DNA of 64,000 nucleotides, from positions 310,001 to 374,000 of the forward strand of contig NZ_JAEQBW010000003.1 of NCBI RefSeq assembly GCF_016679925.1, read 5' to 3'. Both the position numbers and the translations under genes were made by a program. The notes under the pieces were generated by a model. It worked only from the letters and a program-made list of their open reading frames with translations. It did no database searches and had not been told where the DNA came from. Positions within the stretch are counted from its first letter, which is position 1, and every line of letters begins with the position of its first letter. This document shows, in pieces, positions 51,059 through 61,749 of this stretch. Source of the stretch: Marivirga aurantiaca. GTDB taxonomy: Bacteria; Bacteroidota; Bacteroidia; Cytophagales; Cyclobacteriaceae.

Positions 51059-51077
51059 AAATTTGGTTTATTAGCTT

Positions 51078-53510
51078 TTATTGCTTCACTAATTTATAGC
51101 TTTCTTTTTTGCCATTAGCTTCTACAAAAACATGGTAGATACCAGCTTCCAAATCTGAAACTTCTATTGTTTCATCATGTGTACCTATAACATTTTGCAA
51201 TGTTCTTGAGTTAATTTGTCTTCCCACTGCATCATATAATGATATTTTCACATTCATTTCAGTTTCAGTATTGAACCTGATAACAGTTTGTGATCTGGCA
51301 GGGTTAGGGAATACAGTTACGTCATTTACTGCAAAAGTTTCGGCAGTTCTTGAACTTGCTGAAACATTAATGGTATAATCTTCCACTTCACCATAAGAGA
51401 AAGTCTCGCATGATGTTGCATTAGCATTATACTTCATAGTTACACGCATTCTAGTAGGACCTGAAAGTGCAGTAGTTGGAACGCTTACACTGCCACTTAC
51501 TGAGCTTACTTTCGTTCTGGTTCTGCTGTAAACTGCTTCACCTGCATCATTGAAGTCTCCATCCTGATTCCAATCGATCCATACATTATATGCTTCATTA
51601 TACTTGGTACCTGACCACTGTGGATCAATGGTGATAGTATAACTGGAACCTCTGTTAACTGTAGTGCTTAGGTTGGTAAAGTCAGCATATCCACCATTAG
51701 CACCTGTTGTATTGTTGATGCTTCCGAATTGAACTCTTGCAATCCACTCATCAGCTACGCTGTTACCTTTAGATGCGCAATAGTCAACAGACGCTTGAGC
51801 AGTTGTAAAGCTGGAAATAGCAGAATAATTGCTTGTGCTTCCTGAACAAACTGTTCTTACTCTCCACTCATAAGTAGTTCCTGCAGTAGCTCCTGTTAAG
51901 CTCTGTGAATTACTGCTTGGGCTGAAATCGCTCCATGAAGTAGATCCAGCAGTTCTTAACTGAACATTATATGACTGAGCGCCTGTAACAGCTCCCCAAT
52001 TTAAAGTAAATGTAGTGGTGGTAACTGAAGATGTTGATAAACTTGAAGGTGCATTACAAGTTGGTGCAGAAGCTCCTGTAATATTTACAGTGTAATCTTC
52101 TACTTCACCATAGCTGAAAGTTTCACAAGGAGTTGAGGCACCATTATATTTCATGCTTACTCTCATTCTTGTTGTTCCTTCCGTAGCGCTACTAGGTACA
52201 CTTAATGTACCACTTACTGTGGTGTTGCTTAACGATCCGGCATCAAATACTAATTCACCTGAATCATCAAAATCGCCATCTTGGTTAAGATCGATCCATA
52301 TTCTCCAATATTCATTATAAGCAGTACCTGAAAAACCAGGGCTTAAGCTTACACTGTTGGATGAACCTGCTGCTAAATCAACAGTAGTAGAAGTGAAATC
52401 AGCATATCCACCATTAGCACCAGTGCTCTTGTTAAGGCCTGCAACAGTAACGTTAGCAATCCACTCATCAGCTACACTGTTTCCTTTAGTTGCACAATAG
52501 CTTGGATCTACCGGATCAGGATCTCCGCCACCGCCATCTGAAACAAAGCCTTCACGGAATCCACCTGTATCAAACAGTGCAAGCATTCTGCTTTTTTGTC
52601 CGGCAGAAAACATATACATACAAGCATCATCTACATAGTCCATGTAGTTCATTGTCATGTCATTTCCAGCAGCTGAACAGCTGTTAGTAGGATAGTTAGG
52701 GCAACCATAATTTGGATTACCTGCAACAGGAGTATCACTTACATAATCATCAGCGTTACAGTTACCATCACCCCAGATGTGACGTAAATTTAACCAGTGA
52801 CCCACTTCGTGAGTAGCAGTTCTTCCTTTATCAAATGGAGCAGAAAGGAAAAATCCTGTTCCTTTATCTGAACTACCAAAATATTGAGGGCTCATTACAA
52901 CACCATCAGTAGATAAGCTTCCTCCAGGGAATTGAGCATAACCTAATATGCCTCCACCAATGTTACATACCCACATGTTGAGGTATCTTGAAGCATCCCA
53001 TGCAGCTACACCGCCTTGAGAAGTTTTCTTCATATCATCATTTGTTCCCCATGAGGTACGAGAAGATGATTTTCTTGTGATACCACTTGTAGGGTTACCA
53101 CTTGGATCAGTAGTAGCCATTACAAATTCCACTTCAATATCAGCAGCTACAGAAGCAAATTCGCTAGGAACCAAATTGGCATCACTATTCAATTTTCTGT
53201 AATCTTCATTCAATACATCAATTTGAGATTGAATTTGTGCCTGGCTGATATTTTCATTTGAGTTGCTATAAATTACATGTACTACAACAGGTATAGTAAC
53301 AACTCCATCAACTGCGCTTCGATAAGCTTCAGATTTCTCTAAAAAGCTTTGAGTTCTGGCCTCAATAGCATTCATCTTATCAAGTAATGACGGGTTTTTC
53401 TGAACTTGCTTCTCGAAGACATCCATCGTATGACAGTTCCTCTCCTGAGCTTTGGCTGAAAACGTTGCCCAACTTAGTAGAAGGACAATTGCTAGTAATT
53501 TTTGTTTCAT
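51078..53510 (-). CDS. Secreted M43 metalloprotease with T9SS sorting domain
   Basis: 810 residues. Signal peptide 1-22 (FSAKAQ). A propeptide-like region leads to the pappalysin-type M43B domain: HEVGH at 234-238 with His244 as third ligand (HExxHxxxxxH) and Met-turn MTMNYMDY near 285-292. Then come a GEVED domain (about 370-475), an FN3 domain (about 480-565), a second GEVED domain (about 575-715) and a type-A T9SS C-terminal domain (about 730-810: [42 protein letters not shown] in pieces). It should be secreted across the outer membrane and digest extracellular protein. Confidence 0.93.
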   Translation of the reverse strand: MKQKLLAIVLLLSWATFSAKAQERNCHTMDVFEKQVQKNPSLLDKMNAIEARTQSFLEKSEAYRSAVDGVVTIPVVVHVIYSNSNENISQAQIQSQIDVLNEDYRKLNSDANLVPSEFASVAADIEVEFVMATTDPSGNPTSGITRKSSSRTSWGTNDDMKKTSQGGVAAWDASRYLNMWVCNIGGGILGYAQFPGGSLSTDGVVMSPQYFGSSDKGTGFFLSAPFDKGRTATHEVGHWLNLRHIWGDGNCNADDYVSDTPVAGNPNYGCPNYPTNSCSAAGNDMTMNYMDYVDDACMYMFSAGQKSRMLALFDTGGFREGFVSDGGGGDPDPVDPSYCATKGNSVADEWIANVTVAGLNKSTGANGGYADFTSTTVDLAAGSSNSVSLSPGFSGTAYNEYWRIWIDLNQDGDFDDSGELVFDAGSLSNTTVSGTLSVPSSATEGTTRMRVSMKYNGASTPCETFSYGEVEDYTVNITGASAPTCNAPSSLSTSSVTTTTFTLNWGAVTGAQSYNVQLRTAGSTSWSDFSPSSNSQSLTGATAGTTYEWRVRTVCSGSTSNYSAISSFTTAQASVDYCASKGNSVADEWIARVQFGSINNTTGANGGYADFTNLSTTVNRGSSYTITIDPQWSGTKYNEAYNVWIDWNQDGDFNDAGEAVYSRTRTKVSSVSGSVSVPTTALSGPTRMRVTMKYNANATSCETFSYGEVEDYTINVSASSRTAETFAVNDVTVFPNPARSQTVIRFNTETEMNVKISLYDAVGRQINSRTLQNVIGTHDETIEVSDLEAGIYHVFVEANGKKESYKLVKQ

Positions 53511-54076
53511 AATTTAAGTTTTTGGTTACAAAAGATTGTATTAAATAAAGTTTTGTAGTCTTTATCTAATTTTTCAACACGCTAATTACTAAATTATTCT
53601 AACAATATAAAATACTATGAAAATAGTTTATCATGGAATAAAATCTTACAATTATGCAATTTGCATGGTAAATTGTAGGTTTAGAAACAATAAATCAATG
53701 TTTATGTATTTTGGAGGTTCCAAAAATATCTTTAAATTTTTTTTCATTTTTTTTTGATGTAATATATGATTCATTAAATGAGATAATTTGTTCTTGGAAA
53801 TCACACAATTTTTCCAACAGATGAAAAAGCTAAAAAAGAAAAATATATCATTTTTATTTTGTTGCAAGAAGCAGACATCTTAATTAAAAATTGAGATTGT
53901 TGTTTTGAAGCAAATTAAAAATTGTCAGCCTAAGTCAGTAATAGCTTGATCAGATAGGTAGATTTATTCCAAAAGGTCTTAAAAGGAGTTTTTAAGCCTA
54001 TGATTCTGATGATTATGACTACTAATTGTCATGAACTTATTATATTGAGCTTCCGTTTAGCAAAAAAACATAATTT
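53511..54076. other. Divergent intergenic region
   Basis: AT-rich, upstream of the M43 gene (minus strand) and of 54077 (plus strand). ATGCAATTTGCAT at 53654-53666 is a 13-bp palindrome that might be an operator. No gene. Confidence 0.4.
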
Positions 54077-54562
54077 ATGTACGTACCCTTTAATGAACTT
54101 CATGAGAAAGCCAGGGTCTGGATTTATCAGGCCGATAGAAAATTTTCAGAGAAAGAGTGTGAAATAATAGAACAGGAGGGAAGAAACTTCTCTGAGGAGT
54201 GGACAGCCCATAACCAAGCTTTAAAAGCTTCAATAACTGTAAAGCACTCTCAGTTTATTATTATATCAGTTGATGAATCCCAAACGATGGCCAGCGGATG
54301 CTCCATTGATAAGTCTGTGCATTTTATACAGTTTCTGGAAAAGAAATTGTCCGTTAATTTATTGGATAAAAGCAAAGTGGCCCTCCTTATAGATGAACAA
54401 ATAGATTTAACACCTATCGGCAATATAAAGGACAAAATTGCTCAAGGCCATATTAATGAAAACAGTTTGGTCTTCAATAATTTGGTGGGGGATATTGATT
54501 CCTTTAACAATGAATGGGTTGTTCCCGCAAAAAATAGTTGGATGAATCGTTTTTTTAACTGA
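54077..54562 (+). CDS. Conserved Bacteroidota protein of unknown function
   Basis: 161 residues, no signal or membrane segment. The sequence starts MYVPFNELHEKARVWIYQADRKF and has FIIISVDESQTMASGCSIDKS (about 59-79) and a C-terminal VPAKNSWMNRFF. Relatives in this phylum often carry the name ABC-transporter ATPase, but no Walker motif is visible, so that name is not supported. It lies 61 bp upstream of the PorE-like gene, the two on the same strand, and may be cotranscribed with it. Confidence 0.7.
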   Translation: MYVPFNELHEKARVWIYQADRKFSEKECEIIEQEGRNFSEEWTAHNQALKASITVKHSQFIIISVDESQTMASGCSIDKSVHFIQFLEKKLSVNLLDKSKVALLIDEQIDLTPIGNIKDKIAQGHINENSLVFNNLVGDIDSFNNEWVVPAKNSWMNRFFN

Positions 54563-54623
54563 TCAGGTATTTTTTCTTATGATAGAACGTTATTAATACT
54601 GAACCTTTTTTATATGACATCTA

Positions 54624-56663
54624 ATGATTAAATACACCATATATATATTATGTCTTAGTTTATTTTTCACTTCATGTTCTGTTTATAAGAAAGCAGAAAA
54701 GAAATTTCGAAAGGGAGAGTATGATTTGGCCATTAATTATTATGAACAAGCCATAAAAAAAGAAGACGAAACGGCTAACGCAACTTTTTATTTAGCGGAA
54801 TCCTACCGATTGTCCAACAGGCTTGAAGTAGCTGCTCCTTATTATAAAAAAGCCATTGATTTGGGTTATGAAAATGAAATGATCCACTATAATTATGCTT
54901 TATCATTAAAGGCCAATGCCAATTATGACAAAGCACAGCAAGTGTTGGAAGAGTTTATTTTGGTGGCCACTGATCCCGATGTCAAATCCCTGGTAGAGCT
55001 TGAGCTTCAGAATTTATCTTCTGTTGATGAAATCATTAAAGATGAATCTTATTATTCTGTCAATCTGTTAAATGAAATAAATACTCCCGCTTCCGAATAT
55101 TCTCCATTTTACTACGATGGGGAATTATATTTCACATCTACAAGAGAGGATGGGCGAACTTATAAAGCCACAGGAGAGAGTTTTTCCAATATCTATAAAG
55201 TAAAATCCAAAGGAGCGATAATTGATACTACTTCAATTACCAAACTTCCTCCCATCATTAATTGGCCAGATGCCAATGAAGGTTCTGTAACCATTTCCCC
55301 CAATGGACGGACAATGGTGTTTGCACGTGGGAATACGGGGAAGAGAAAAGGTGCAAACGATGTAAACTTATATATTACGAATTATAGAAATGGTAATTGG
55401 TCTGAACCCCAGTTAATGGCGATCAATGACCCTGATGCCTGGAATTCAACCCCTGCCTTTAGTGCTGATGGCCGCACCTTGTATTTTTCTTCCAACAGGG
55501 AAGGAGGCTATGGTGGAAATGATCTTTATTCTGCTACAGTAAATAGCAGAGGGGGATGGGGCAATGTCAGAAACCTTGGTTCTCAAATCAATACCCCTGA
55601 AGACGAAATGTTTCCTGCCACCTCTCAGGATGGACGACTGTTTTTCTCATCCAATGGCCATCCTGGTTTGGGTAAGTTGGATTTGTTTTATGCCGAAAGA
55701 AAGGGAGGTAAAATATATGTAACCCATATGGGGAATCCTATGAATTCCAATAAAGATGATTTTGCTTTGTTCATGTATGCACCGGATAGAGGATTTTTCT
55801 CTTCCGACAGGCCGGGGGGAAAAGGTAGAGATGATATTTATACTTTTAAAAATGAAGACCCTAACCTGAAAATTGTTAATTATTATTTGGAAGGAACTAC
55901 TACTACCCATAATACAAAGGAGGAAGAAGTAATTCTGCCCGGAGCCAATGTAAGGTTTTTTTCAGAGGATAGTGTCCTGGTAGGGGAAGTGCTTACAGGG
56001 CAGGATGGTAAATTCAGCTTCCGTGTTTCTGAAGAAGAGGATTACTTCATCATTGCCGAGAAAGAGGATTATTTCACCACCAGAAAGCGTTTTTCCACAG
56101 TGGGTAAATCAGTTGATAAAAGTACCTTGACTCAACTTATTACCAATAAAATATTTGAAACAACTATTTTATTAGAGGAGATCATATTGGATAAAGCTTT
56201 TGAGTTAAAGAACATTTATTACGATTTTGACTCAGCCAATATAAGAGCTGATGCTGCATTAGAGTTGGATAAGCTGGTGACTATTCTAAAGGACAATCCT
56301 CCCATTAAAATTGAATTGAGTTCGCATACAGATGCAAGGGGTGAAGCCGCCTACAATCAGGAATTATCTAAAAGGAGAGCTCAATCAGCTGTTGCTTATA
56401 TTATCAGTCAGGGAGTGGCCCCCTCTAGAATCACAGCCAGAGGCTATGGTGAAAGCCAACTTATTATCCCGGAGGCAAGCACTGAGGAAGAACATGAAAC
56501 CAACAGGCGTACTGAATTCAAAGTGACAGAATATGATAAAGAGATTGCAAGGCAAATAAAGGAGCGGGAAGATGCATTATTTGAGAAGGACAATGTGGAA
56601 GTGGATGTGATTAAAGAAAAAACAGTTCCACAGGCTGCTGAAGATGAATTTGACTTTAACTAG
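54624..56663 (+). CDS. OmpA-family lipoprotein with TPR and PD40 propeller, PorE-like
   Basis: 679 residues. Lipoprotein signal LFFTSC (Cys18); TPR helices about 25-140 (FRKGEYDLAINYYEQAIKK); a PD40/WD40-like propeller about 150-410 (PAFSADGRTLYFSSNREGGYGG, DGRLFFSSNGHPGLG, FFSSDRPGGKGRDDIY); a carboxypeptidase-regulatory-like domain about 425-500; an OmpA peptidoglycan-binding domain from about 530 (YYDFDSANIRADA, SSHTDARGEAAYNQELSKRR). This order is that of PorE, the T9SS component that anchors to peptidoglycan, though Bacteroidota encode several such proteins, so the assignment to T9SS is probable rather than certain. The C-terminus is acidic and disordered. Confidence 0.85.
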   Translation: MIKYTIYILCLSLFFTSCSVYKKAEKKFRKGEYDLAINYYEQAIKKEDETANATFYLAESYRLSNRLEVAAPYYKKAIDLGYENEMIHYNYALSLKANANYDKAQQVLEEFILVATDPDVKSLVELELQNLSSVDEIIKDESYYSVNLLNEINTPASEYSPFYYDGELYFTSTREDGRTYKATGESFSNIYKVKSKGAIIDTTSITKLPPIINWPDANEGSVTISPNGRTMVFARGNTGKRKGANDVNLYITNYRNGNWSEPQLMAINDPDAWNSTPAFSADGRTLYFSSNREGGYGGNDLYSATVNSRGGWGNVRNLGSQINTPEDEMFPATSQDGRLFFSSNGHPGLGKLDLFYAERKGGKIYVTHMGNPMNSNKDDFALFMYAPDRGFFSSDRPGGKGRDDIYTFKNEDPNLKIVNYYLEGTTTTHNTKEEEVILPGANVRFFSEDSVLVGEVLTGQDGKFSFRVSEEEDYFIIAEKEDYFTTRKRFSTVGKSVDKSTLTQLITNKIFETTILLEEIILDKAFELKNIYYDFDSANIRADAALELDKLVTILKDNPPIKIELSSHTDARGEAAYNQELSKRRAQSAVAYIISQGVAPSRITARGYGESQLIIPEASTEEEHETNRRTEFKVTEYDKEIARQIKEREDALFEKDNVEVDVIKEKTVPQAAEDEFDFN

Positions 56664-56996
56664 ATTTGCTGAAAAAATGCAGATGTCAGGTGCGGGTAGT
56701 ACTTTTTAATCAAGCCCTCGCGGTTGTGGAATCGAACCCCAAAAGATGTTTTTGTGCAGTGGTCTTATCTTGAGCTAGTTATCTAGATGCAAAAGGGTTT
56801 TAGTATATTAGAAACAAAACTTTCCCAAAGTTTGAACATTTTAAAGGTGCAAAATACTCAAAACCGTTGCTGATTTAGTCAATACCAACTTTGGAAAAGC
56901 TGAATTAGATGTGAGGATCAATTCCAAGTGGAAATAAAAAAGGCTGACTTTTTTGAAGCCAACCTTTCAAGATGTTTGTTGAATGTGTATTTCAGC
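56664..56996. other. Convergent intergenic region
   Basis: No gene. GGCTGACTT..AAGCCAACC at 56942-56966 followed on the minus strand by a T-run is the probable terminator of the minus-strand gene ending at 56997. Confidence 0.5.
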
Positions 56997-57635
56997 TTAA
57001 AACATAAATCCTAAGTAAATCTGGAAAAGAGAATTTTTACCGAGGTTAGTATCTCCAAAACCAGTTTCCCAGTCTATGTCAGCTAATCCCAGATTATATC
57101 TCGCACCTACTGTTAGATTAACAAAATCAAGCCCTGCATCAGCTGAAAGTCCATAATCAAAAGTGGTGAAATTATCCCGATCAAACTCTTCCTCACCATC
57201 AAATGGACCATCATCATCAACGGCCTTTGCTCTTGCAGATACTAGCGTGGCAATGTATGGGCCTGCACCTAAATGAAAATTCTCGGTTAGGTGAAAGTTA
57301 AATATAACAGGAACTTCCACATAATCTAAATATCCCCTTACTTCACCATCAGCAAAAAAGTTATCATATGTAAATGTCGAGCCTTTTTGCGTGTAGTTAA
57401 TTTCCGGCTGAATACTAAATACATCGGAAACATATCCACGATAAAATAAACCTGCTGTAAAGCCTACTTTAACGTTTTTGTCATCAAGCTCCTCATTATA
57501 CCAATTGGATAGGTTGAGAGCCCCCTTAATACCAACTCTACTGTCAGGAGTTCCTACTGTAGTTCCTCCAATTTGAGAGAATCCGGTAAAACTTAAAGGA
57601 ATTAAAATGCCTAATAAAAAAAGTGTTTTTTTCAT
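56997..57635 (-). CDS. Outer-membrane beta-barrel protein (porin-family-like), paralogue 1
   Basis: 212 residues; signal peptide 1-20 (FTGFSQ). The barrel family PF13568-like pattern is seen: VGIKGALNLSNWY, FSIQPEINYTQKGSTF, YVEVPVIFNFHL and LGAGPYIATLVSA, ending LFQIYLGFMF with terminal Phe for barrel insertion. It shares these motifs with the protein at 57853-58458 and arose with it by duplication. Probably a small eight-stranded barrel; the ligand is unknown. Confidence 0.82.
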   Translation of the reverse strand: MKKTLFLLGILIPLSFTGFSQIGGTTVGTPDSRVGIKGALNLSNWYNEELDDKNVKVGFTAGLFYRGYVSDVFSIQPEINYTQKGSTFTYDNFFADGEVRGYLDYVEVPVIFNFHLTENFHLGAGPYIATLVSARAKAVDDDGPFDGEEEFDRDNFTTFDYGLSADAGLDFVNLTVGARYNLGLADIDWETGFGDTNLGKNSLFQIYLGFMF

Positions 57636-57793
57636 AATAATAAAAAGTTTGGTTCTTTTCTTTTCAACTTGTATAAAGCCACAGGGTTGTCTTTAAACAT
57701 CAAATGTTACATTTTTTTGTGTTTTAAACAGGTGGTGTTACAAGCTGTTATGCCTTCTTCAATTGAATGTTTTATATATCGAAAAAGGCATAA

Positions 57794-57823
57794 AAAATGG
57801 CTGGTATAAAAGCCAGCCATTTT
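57794..57823 (-). terminator. Terminator between the two barrel genes
   Basis: AAAATGGCTGG (57794-57804) and CCAGCCATTTT (57813-57823) form an 11-bp perfect stem; on the minus strand a T-run follows (TTTTTTAT). Confidence 0.85.
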
Positions 57824-57852
57824 CCTGATTTATTAATGGTTTTTAAACTTAA

Positions 57853-58458
57853 TTAGAAAGCAAAACCTACGAAAAATTGTAAAACGGAATTTTTCCCGTT
57901 CTCTAGTCCATCATTGTTGGGAGCTACCTCATTTAATCCATAATTGTATCTGACTCCGGCAGTACCTCCGGAAAAATCAAACCCAACTCCTGCCGCAACA
58001 CCGTAATCAAATGTGTTGAAATCATCCCTGTCCAGTTCCCTTACAGAATTGACAGTGCCATCACCATCCACATCTTTCACTTTTGCCGCAATCAATGCGG
58101 CAACATATGGGCCGGCTGAGAAGTACAAGCTTTCACCTACATGAAAATTGGCCAATACAGGAATTTCTATATACGATAAATTAAACCTGTACTTACCGTT
58201 CCCAAGAAAACTATTATAATTAATTTGGGAGCCCTTTAAACTGTAATTAATTTCAGGCTGGATGCTTACGACATCTGCAATATTCTTTCGGAAATAGAAA
58301 CCAACCGCAAACCCAGGTTTCATGTTTTCATCATCTACATCATCAACATACAAATTTGATAAGTTAAGAGCACCCCTGATACCTGATTGGCTTTCCTGAG
58401 CAGTTGCCTTCAAACTGAACACACATAAAACTGCGAAAAATAAAATAGTTCTTCTCAT
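57853..58458 (-). CDS. Outer-membrane beta-barrel protein (porin-family-like), paralogue 2
   Basis: 201 residues with a signal peptide (ending KATAQ). Motifs SGIRGALNLSNLY, VSIQPEINYSLKGSQI, YIEIPVLANFHV and FSAGPYVAALIAA match paralogue 1 at equivalent positions. A loop DVDGDGTVNSVRELDRDD (about 130-147) has a Ca-binding-like Asp pattern; paralogue 1 keeps only DDDGPFDGEEEFDRDN there. It has its own terminator and so is probably transcribed separately. Confidence 0.82.
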   Translation of the reverse strand: MRRTILFFAVLCVFSLKATAQESQSGIRGALNLSNLYVDDVDDENMKPGFAVGFYFRKNIADVVSIQPEINYSLKGSQINYNSFLGNGKYRFNLSYIEIPVLANFHVGESLYFSAGPYVAALIAAKVKDVDGDGTVNSVRELDRDDFNTFDYGVAAGVGFDFSGGTAGVRYNYGLNEVAPNNDGLENGKNSVLQFFVGFAF

Positions 58459-58908
58459 ACATTAAAAAATGTTTGGTTAAGCCCCTACTAACTCTTTAGT
58501 AGCTGTAAGGTTACGTTAGGGGTCTTATCGCTCTGTTTTCAAGGATGTTAAGATTTTAAAAGCCTAAAAGGGCAAAGAAAGTGTGCGGAGTTCTAAAAGG
58601 GGCAGTCACCCTCTTGTTTTAGAAGAAATTTATGTAATAAATAATATTATATATTTGAAAAATATTAAAATTTATCAGTTATGATAAATTTTGTATTTAA
58701 ATAATTGATAATCCATGAATAAACTATACTTTTGGAGATGTTCCTGCTTTACTTATTTCTTAATGAAAGAATTAATGAAGTTAAAAGTAAGTGTAAACCG
58801 ATTGGAATAGTATTTAATTGTAATAAAATAACTCATAAACCACAAATCTTGTGTAATATCGAGTTGTGAATATAAAGGCTTAGCTTTGATTTCTCAATTT
58901 AACTACAG
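58459..58908. other. Divergent intergenic region
   Basis: No gene. TAGCTTTG at 58881-58888 (TAnnTTTG) lies 20 bp before the propeller gene, and TTAGGGGTCTTATC-like words are near 58515. AT content rises from 58620 to 58700. Confidence 0.45.
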
Positions 58909-61749
58909 ATGAAAAATTTTCTTTTACCACTTATTTTCATGTTCATCAATCTAAGCTTAGGTTGGGCGCAGGAGGGACACCTTTCTCTAAGGCATTTCTC
59001 CGTTCCTTTGCCAAAGCAAGATTACGTATTCAATGATATGGCTATTGATGATCAGGGTAGATTGCTATTGGCGCACAGAAGAGGCTTATTACAGTTTGAC
59101 GGCAGAAGCTGGGAGAAAATACCTATTGGAAGTAGTCCGTTAAAATTTTTACCAATAGATAATAATCTATACCTTTTAACCAGAGAGGGTATCTCGAAGG
59201 TTCAGCAGGACATGGACTTTCAAAACAAAATAGAGTCTATATATACTCCACCTCAGTATTTGTTGGGTCAGGACATGGTAAAACATCATGATAATTTTTA
59301 CTATCTGGCAGGAGGGAAAATATTGGTTTTATCTTCCTCCTCTTTTCAGCCTGATACTGTATTTGAAAGCAAATTAGGCTTTAATGATATTTTCACCTAT
59401 CAGGATAAACTATATGCCTTTGAGGGAAATTTCCTGCTGGAATATTTTAATAATAATTGGCTTGATCTCAATTTATATGCGCCTGAAGAGACGGATTTTG
59501 TGTTTTCATGCCAAACGGATTCGCTAGTCTTTTTTGCTTATGATAATGGCGATTTTTTTGCTTTTAATGGCAAGGAGTTCAATGTTTTCTCCAATGAACT
59601 GAATGAATATCTTAAAGAGAATTATCCTGTTTCAGGTAAAATATTAGGGAATAAAATAGTGATTGCTACTCTTAATGGAGGAGCAGTTATTGTGGATATT
59701 GAGAGTAAAAAAATCTTACACACTATCCAATATTTTAATGGCTTGCCTTCTGATGAAGTGAATGCTGTCACTATGGATGATCAAAATGGAATATGGTTAG
59801 CTCATAATGCTGGTATTTCCCGTACCTCTCTTGACATCCCTATCAAAGAGTTTCAACATTATCCGGGCCTTAAAGGCATCCCGGAATCGGTATTAATTCA
59901 TAAGGATACACTATTTGTAGGAACAAACGAAGGATTGTTCTATTTAGCCCAAATAAAGGATTACGAAACATTTCAAAAGGTAATGAAAGAGCGTATTCGG
60001 ATAGAAATTATTGATGAGGAGGATAATGAAGGGGAGGAGGAAAGTGAAACATTTTTAGGTGGACTTTTTGATGGGTCCAAATCAATGGATGAGGATGAAG
60101 CATATATTGAGGAGTCACTCAATAATTATAAAAAAATATTCCGGAAGGAAGGCTATCGTTTTAAGAAATTAAAAGACAGACTGGCAGAAAAGGAAGCTTT
60201 TCTGAGAGATTCATTGTCGAAAATAAATGTAAAAAGAGACGAGGGGAATTCTACTAAAACGGTCAGCGAACCATCTAAAGATAAAAGCAAATTTAAATAT
60301 GAAACTGTTAATAAAATAGTAAATGTATCTAAGCTTAAGTCATTCCAGTTTCAATACATCCCCATAAAGCGTGTGAACAGGAAAGTGACAGATTTAATTA
60401 ATACCCCAAATGGAATCATAGCCATTACCACTTCAGGGGTTTTCCTCATCAAGGATACTACTTCTATGAAATTAAGTGATCATCGTTTTATAGAAAAAGC
60501 TTATTATGAGTCGGGAAATAATAATCTGTGGATTACAGGTGATTTTGGGCTCTACAGTATTGATTTAAGTACTAAGCCAACCAATAGTCAATTTCATTTT
60601 TCCAGGTCAGTACATGATATAGCTATTCAAAATGATCAAATGGCATTATCGGGAGAGAATGAAATCTTCACTTTTAGAGTATTGAACAATACACTCTCAG
60701 AACAAAAAACATACCCTATTAAAAATGATTTTTCAGATCGGATGTCAGTTTATTTTGATGAAAGTCAATTGAATATTCTGAAATTGGATGGACTTTATAA
60801 GTTAGATCAGAAATTAGACAGTATAGTTTTAGTGGAGGGTTATGAGGAGAATCTAAAATATTTTCTTAAGGATACGCAACAGTCATTATGGTTAACCAAC
60901 CAAAAAGACCAATGGCATATCCTCAACAAGGAAGAGTCTGCTTCAGATTTGCAATGGATGAAGATTTTGCCCTATGTGAAATATATTCACCCGGTTCCTG
61001 ATTCTTCTATATATTTTGTGGTAGAAAATAGGCTTTTAGAATTAAAAACAGGAAGAGGGGAATGGAGGGAGCCGCCTACCAGTTTTATTAATGCAGTTTA
61101 TGAACAGGACAATAAAATCTCCGATCTCGAGAATCTGGAATTGTTATATGATAATAATTCTTTACGAGTTAGTGTAAGTACTATTGACTACCTGTTTCCG
61201 GAAGGAATAAGTTACCAATATTATGTAAAAGGATTAATGGATGACTGGTCTCCCTGGTCCAAGGCGGGAGATATCGATTTTCCTTATTTGCCTTCAGGAG
61301 AATATACTTTGCAAATACGATCGAAGAGCGGATTTTCCGAAGAGATCAGTACTTTTGATTTTTCTTTTGAGGTACTTCCGCCCTATTGGAGGACCTGGTG
61401 GTTTTATTCACTGGAAATTGGCTTCTTCAGTACCTTGATATTAATCTCCCTAAAGATGAACAGGAGTAGCAGAAATACCTACTTGACTGATACAATCACA
61501 TTCCTTACTTTAATTTTGATATTGGAATTTATTGCCACTATTTTGGAGAATAATTTAGAGGGCTATGTAGAGGATTCGCCTGTTTATAGCTTTGTAATCA
61601 ATGTAGCCCTGGCTTTATTGATCACCCCTTTAGGAAAGGGGATGAATAAAATTCTTTTAGTGATGAACACAAAAGATATCAAAAGAATTACCCACGAAAT
61701 GAGAACCAAACAATTGGAGAATCTTAAAAATGAGCAGGATAAAAATTGA
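58909..61749 (+). CDS. Propeller/Y_Y_Y sensor-like membrane protein lacking a kinase
   Basis: 946 residues with a signal peptide (ending LGWAQ). A first propeller with weak Reg_prop repeats (NDMAIDDQGRLLLAHRRGLL, NAVTMDDQNGIWLAHNAGI) runs to about 340. An acidic, coiled region at about 365-470 (EEDNEGEEESETF, charged Lys/Glu) interrupts it, and propeller-like strands resume to about 720. A Y_Y_Y domain follows (about 740-820: YQYYVKGLMDDWSPW). Then come about four membrane helices (YWRTWWFYSLEIGFFSTLILI and onward) and a 25-residue cytoplasmic tail. No kinase, HTH or LytTR domain follows, so the output must pass through another protein. It overlaps the next gene by 20 bp. Confidence 0.8.
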   Translation: MKNFLLPLIFMFINLSLGWAQEGHLSLRHFSVPLPKQDYVFNDMAIDDQGRLLLAHRRGLLQFDGRSWEKIPIGSSPLKFLPIDNNLYLLTREGISKVQQDMDFQNKIESIYTPPQYLLGQDMVKHHDNFYYLAGGKILVLSSSSFQPDTVFESKLGFNDIFTYQDKLYAFEGNFLLEYFNNNWLDLNLYAPEETDFVFSCQTDSLVFFAYDNGDFFAFNGKEFNVFSNELNEYLKENYPVSGKILGNKIVIATLNGGAVIVDIESKKILHTIQYFNGLPSDEVNAVTMDDQNGIWLAHNAGISRTSLDIPIKEFQHYPGLKGIPESVLIHKDTLFVGTNEGLFYLAQIKDYETFQKVMKERIRIEIIDEEDNEGEEESETFLGGLFDGSKSMDEDEAYIEESLNNYKKIFRKEGYRFKKLKDRLAEKEAFLRDSLSKINVKRDEGNSTKTVSEPSKDKSKFKYETVNKIVNVSKLKSFQFQYIPIKRVNRKVTDLINTPNGIIAITTSGVFLIKDTTSMKLSDHRFIEKAYYESGNNNLWITGDFGLYSIDLSTKPTNSQFHFSRSVHDIAIQNDQMALSGENEIFTFRVLNNTLSEQKTYPIKNDFSDRMSVYFDESQLNILKLDGLYKLDQKLDSIVLVEGYEENLKYFLKDTQQSLWLTNQKDQWHILNKEESASDLQWMKILPYVKYIHPVPDSSIYFVVENRLLELKTGRGEWREPPTSFINAVYEQDNKISDLENLELLYDNNSLRVSVSTIDYLFPEGISYQYYVKGLMDDWSPWSKAGDIDFPYLPSGEYTLQIRSKSGFSEEISTFDFSFEVLPPYWRTWWFYSLEIGFFSTLILISLKMNRSSRNTYLTDTITFLTLILILEFIATILENNLEGYVEDSPVYSFVINVALALLITPLGKGMNKILLVMNTKDIKRITHEMRTKQLENLKNEQDKN

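Noticed and set aside
56720..56750. tRNA-like T-arm word (GGAATCGAACCCC on the + strand)
   Set aside because: The T-stem is mismatched and no complementary acceptor or anticodon arm is found at the expected distance.
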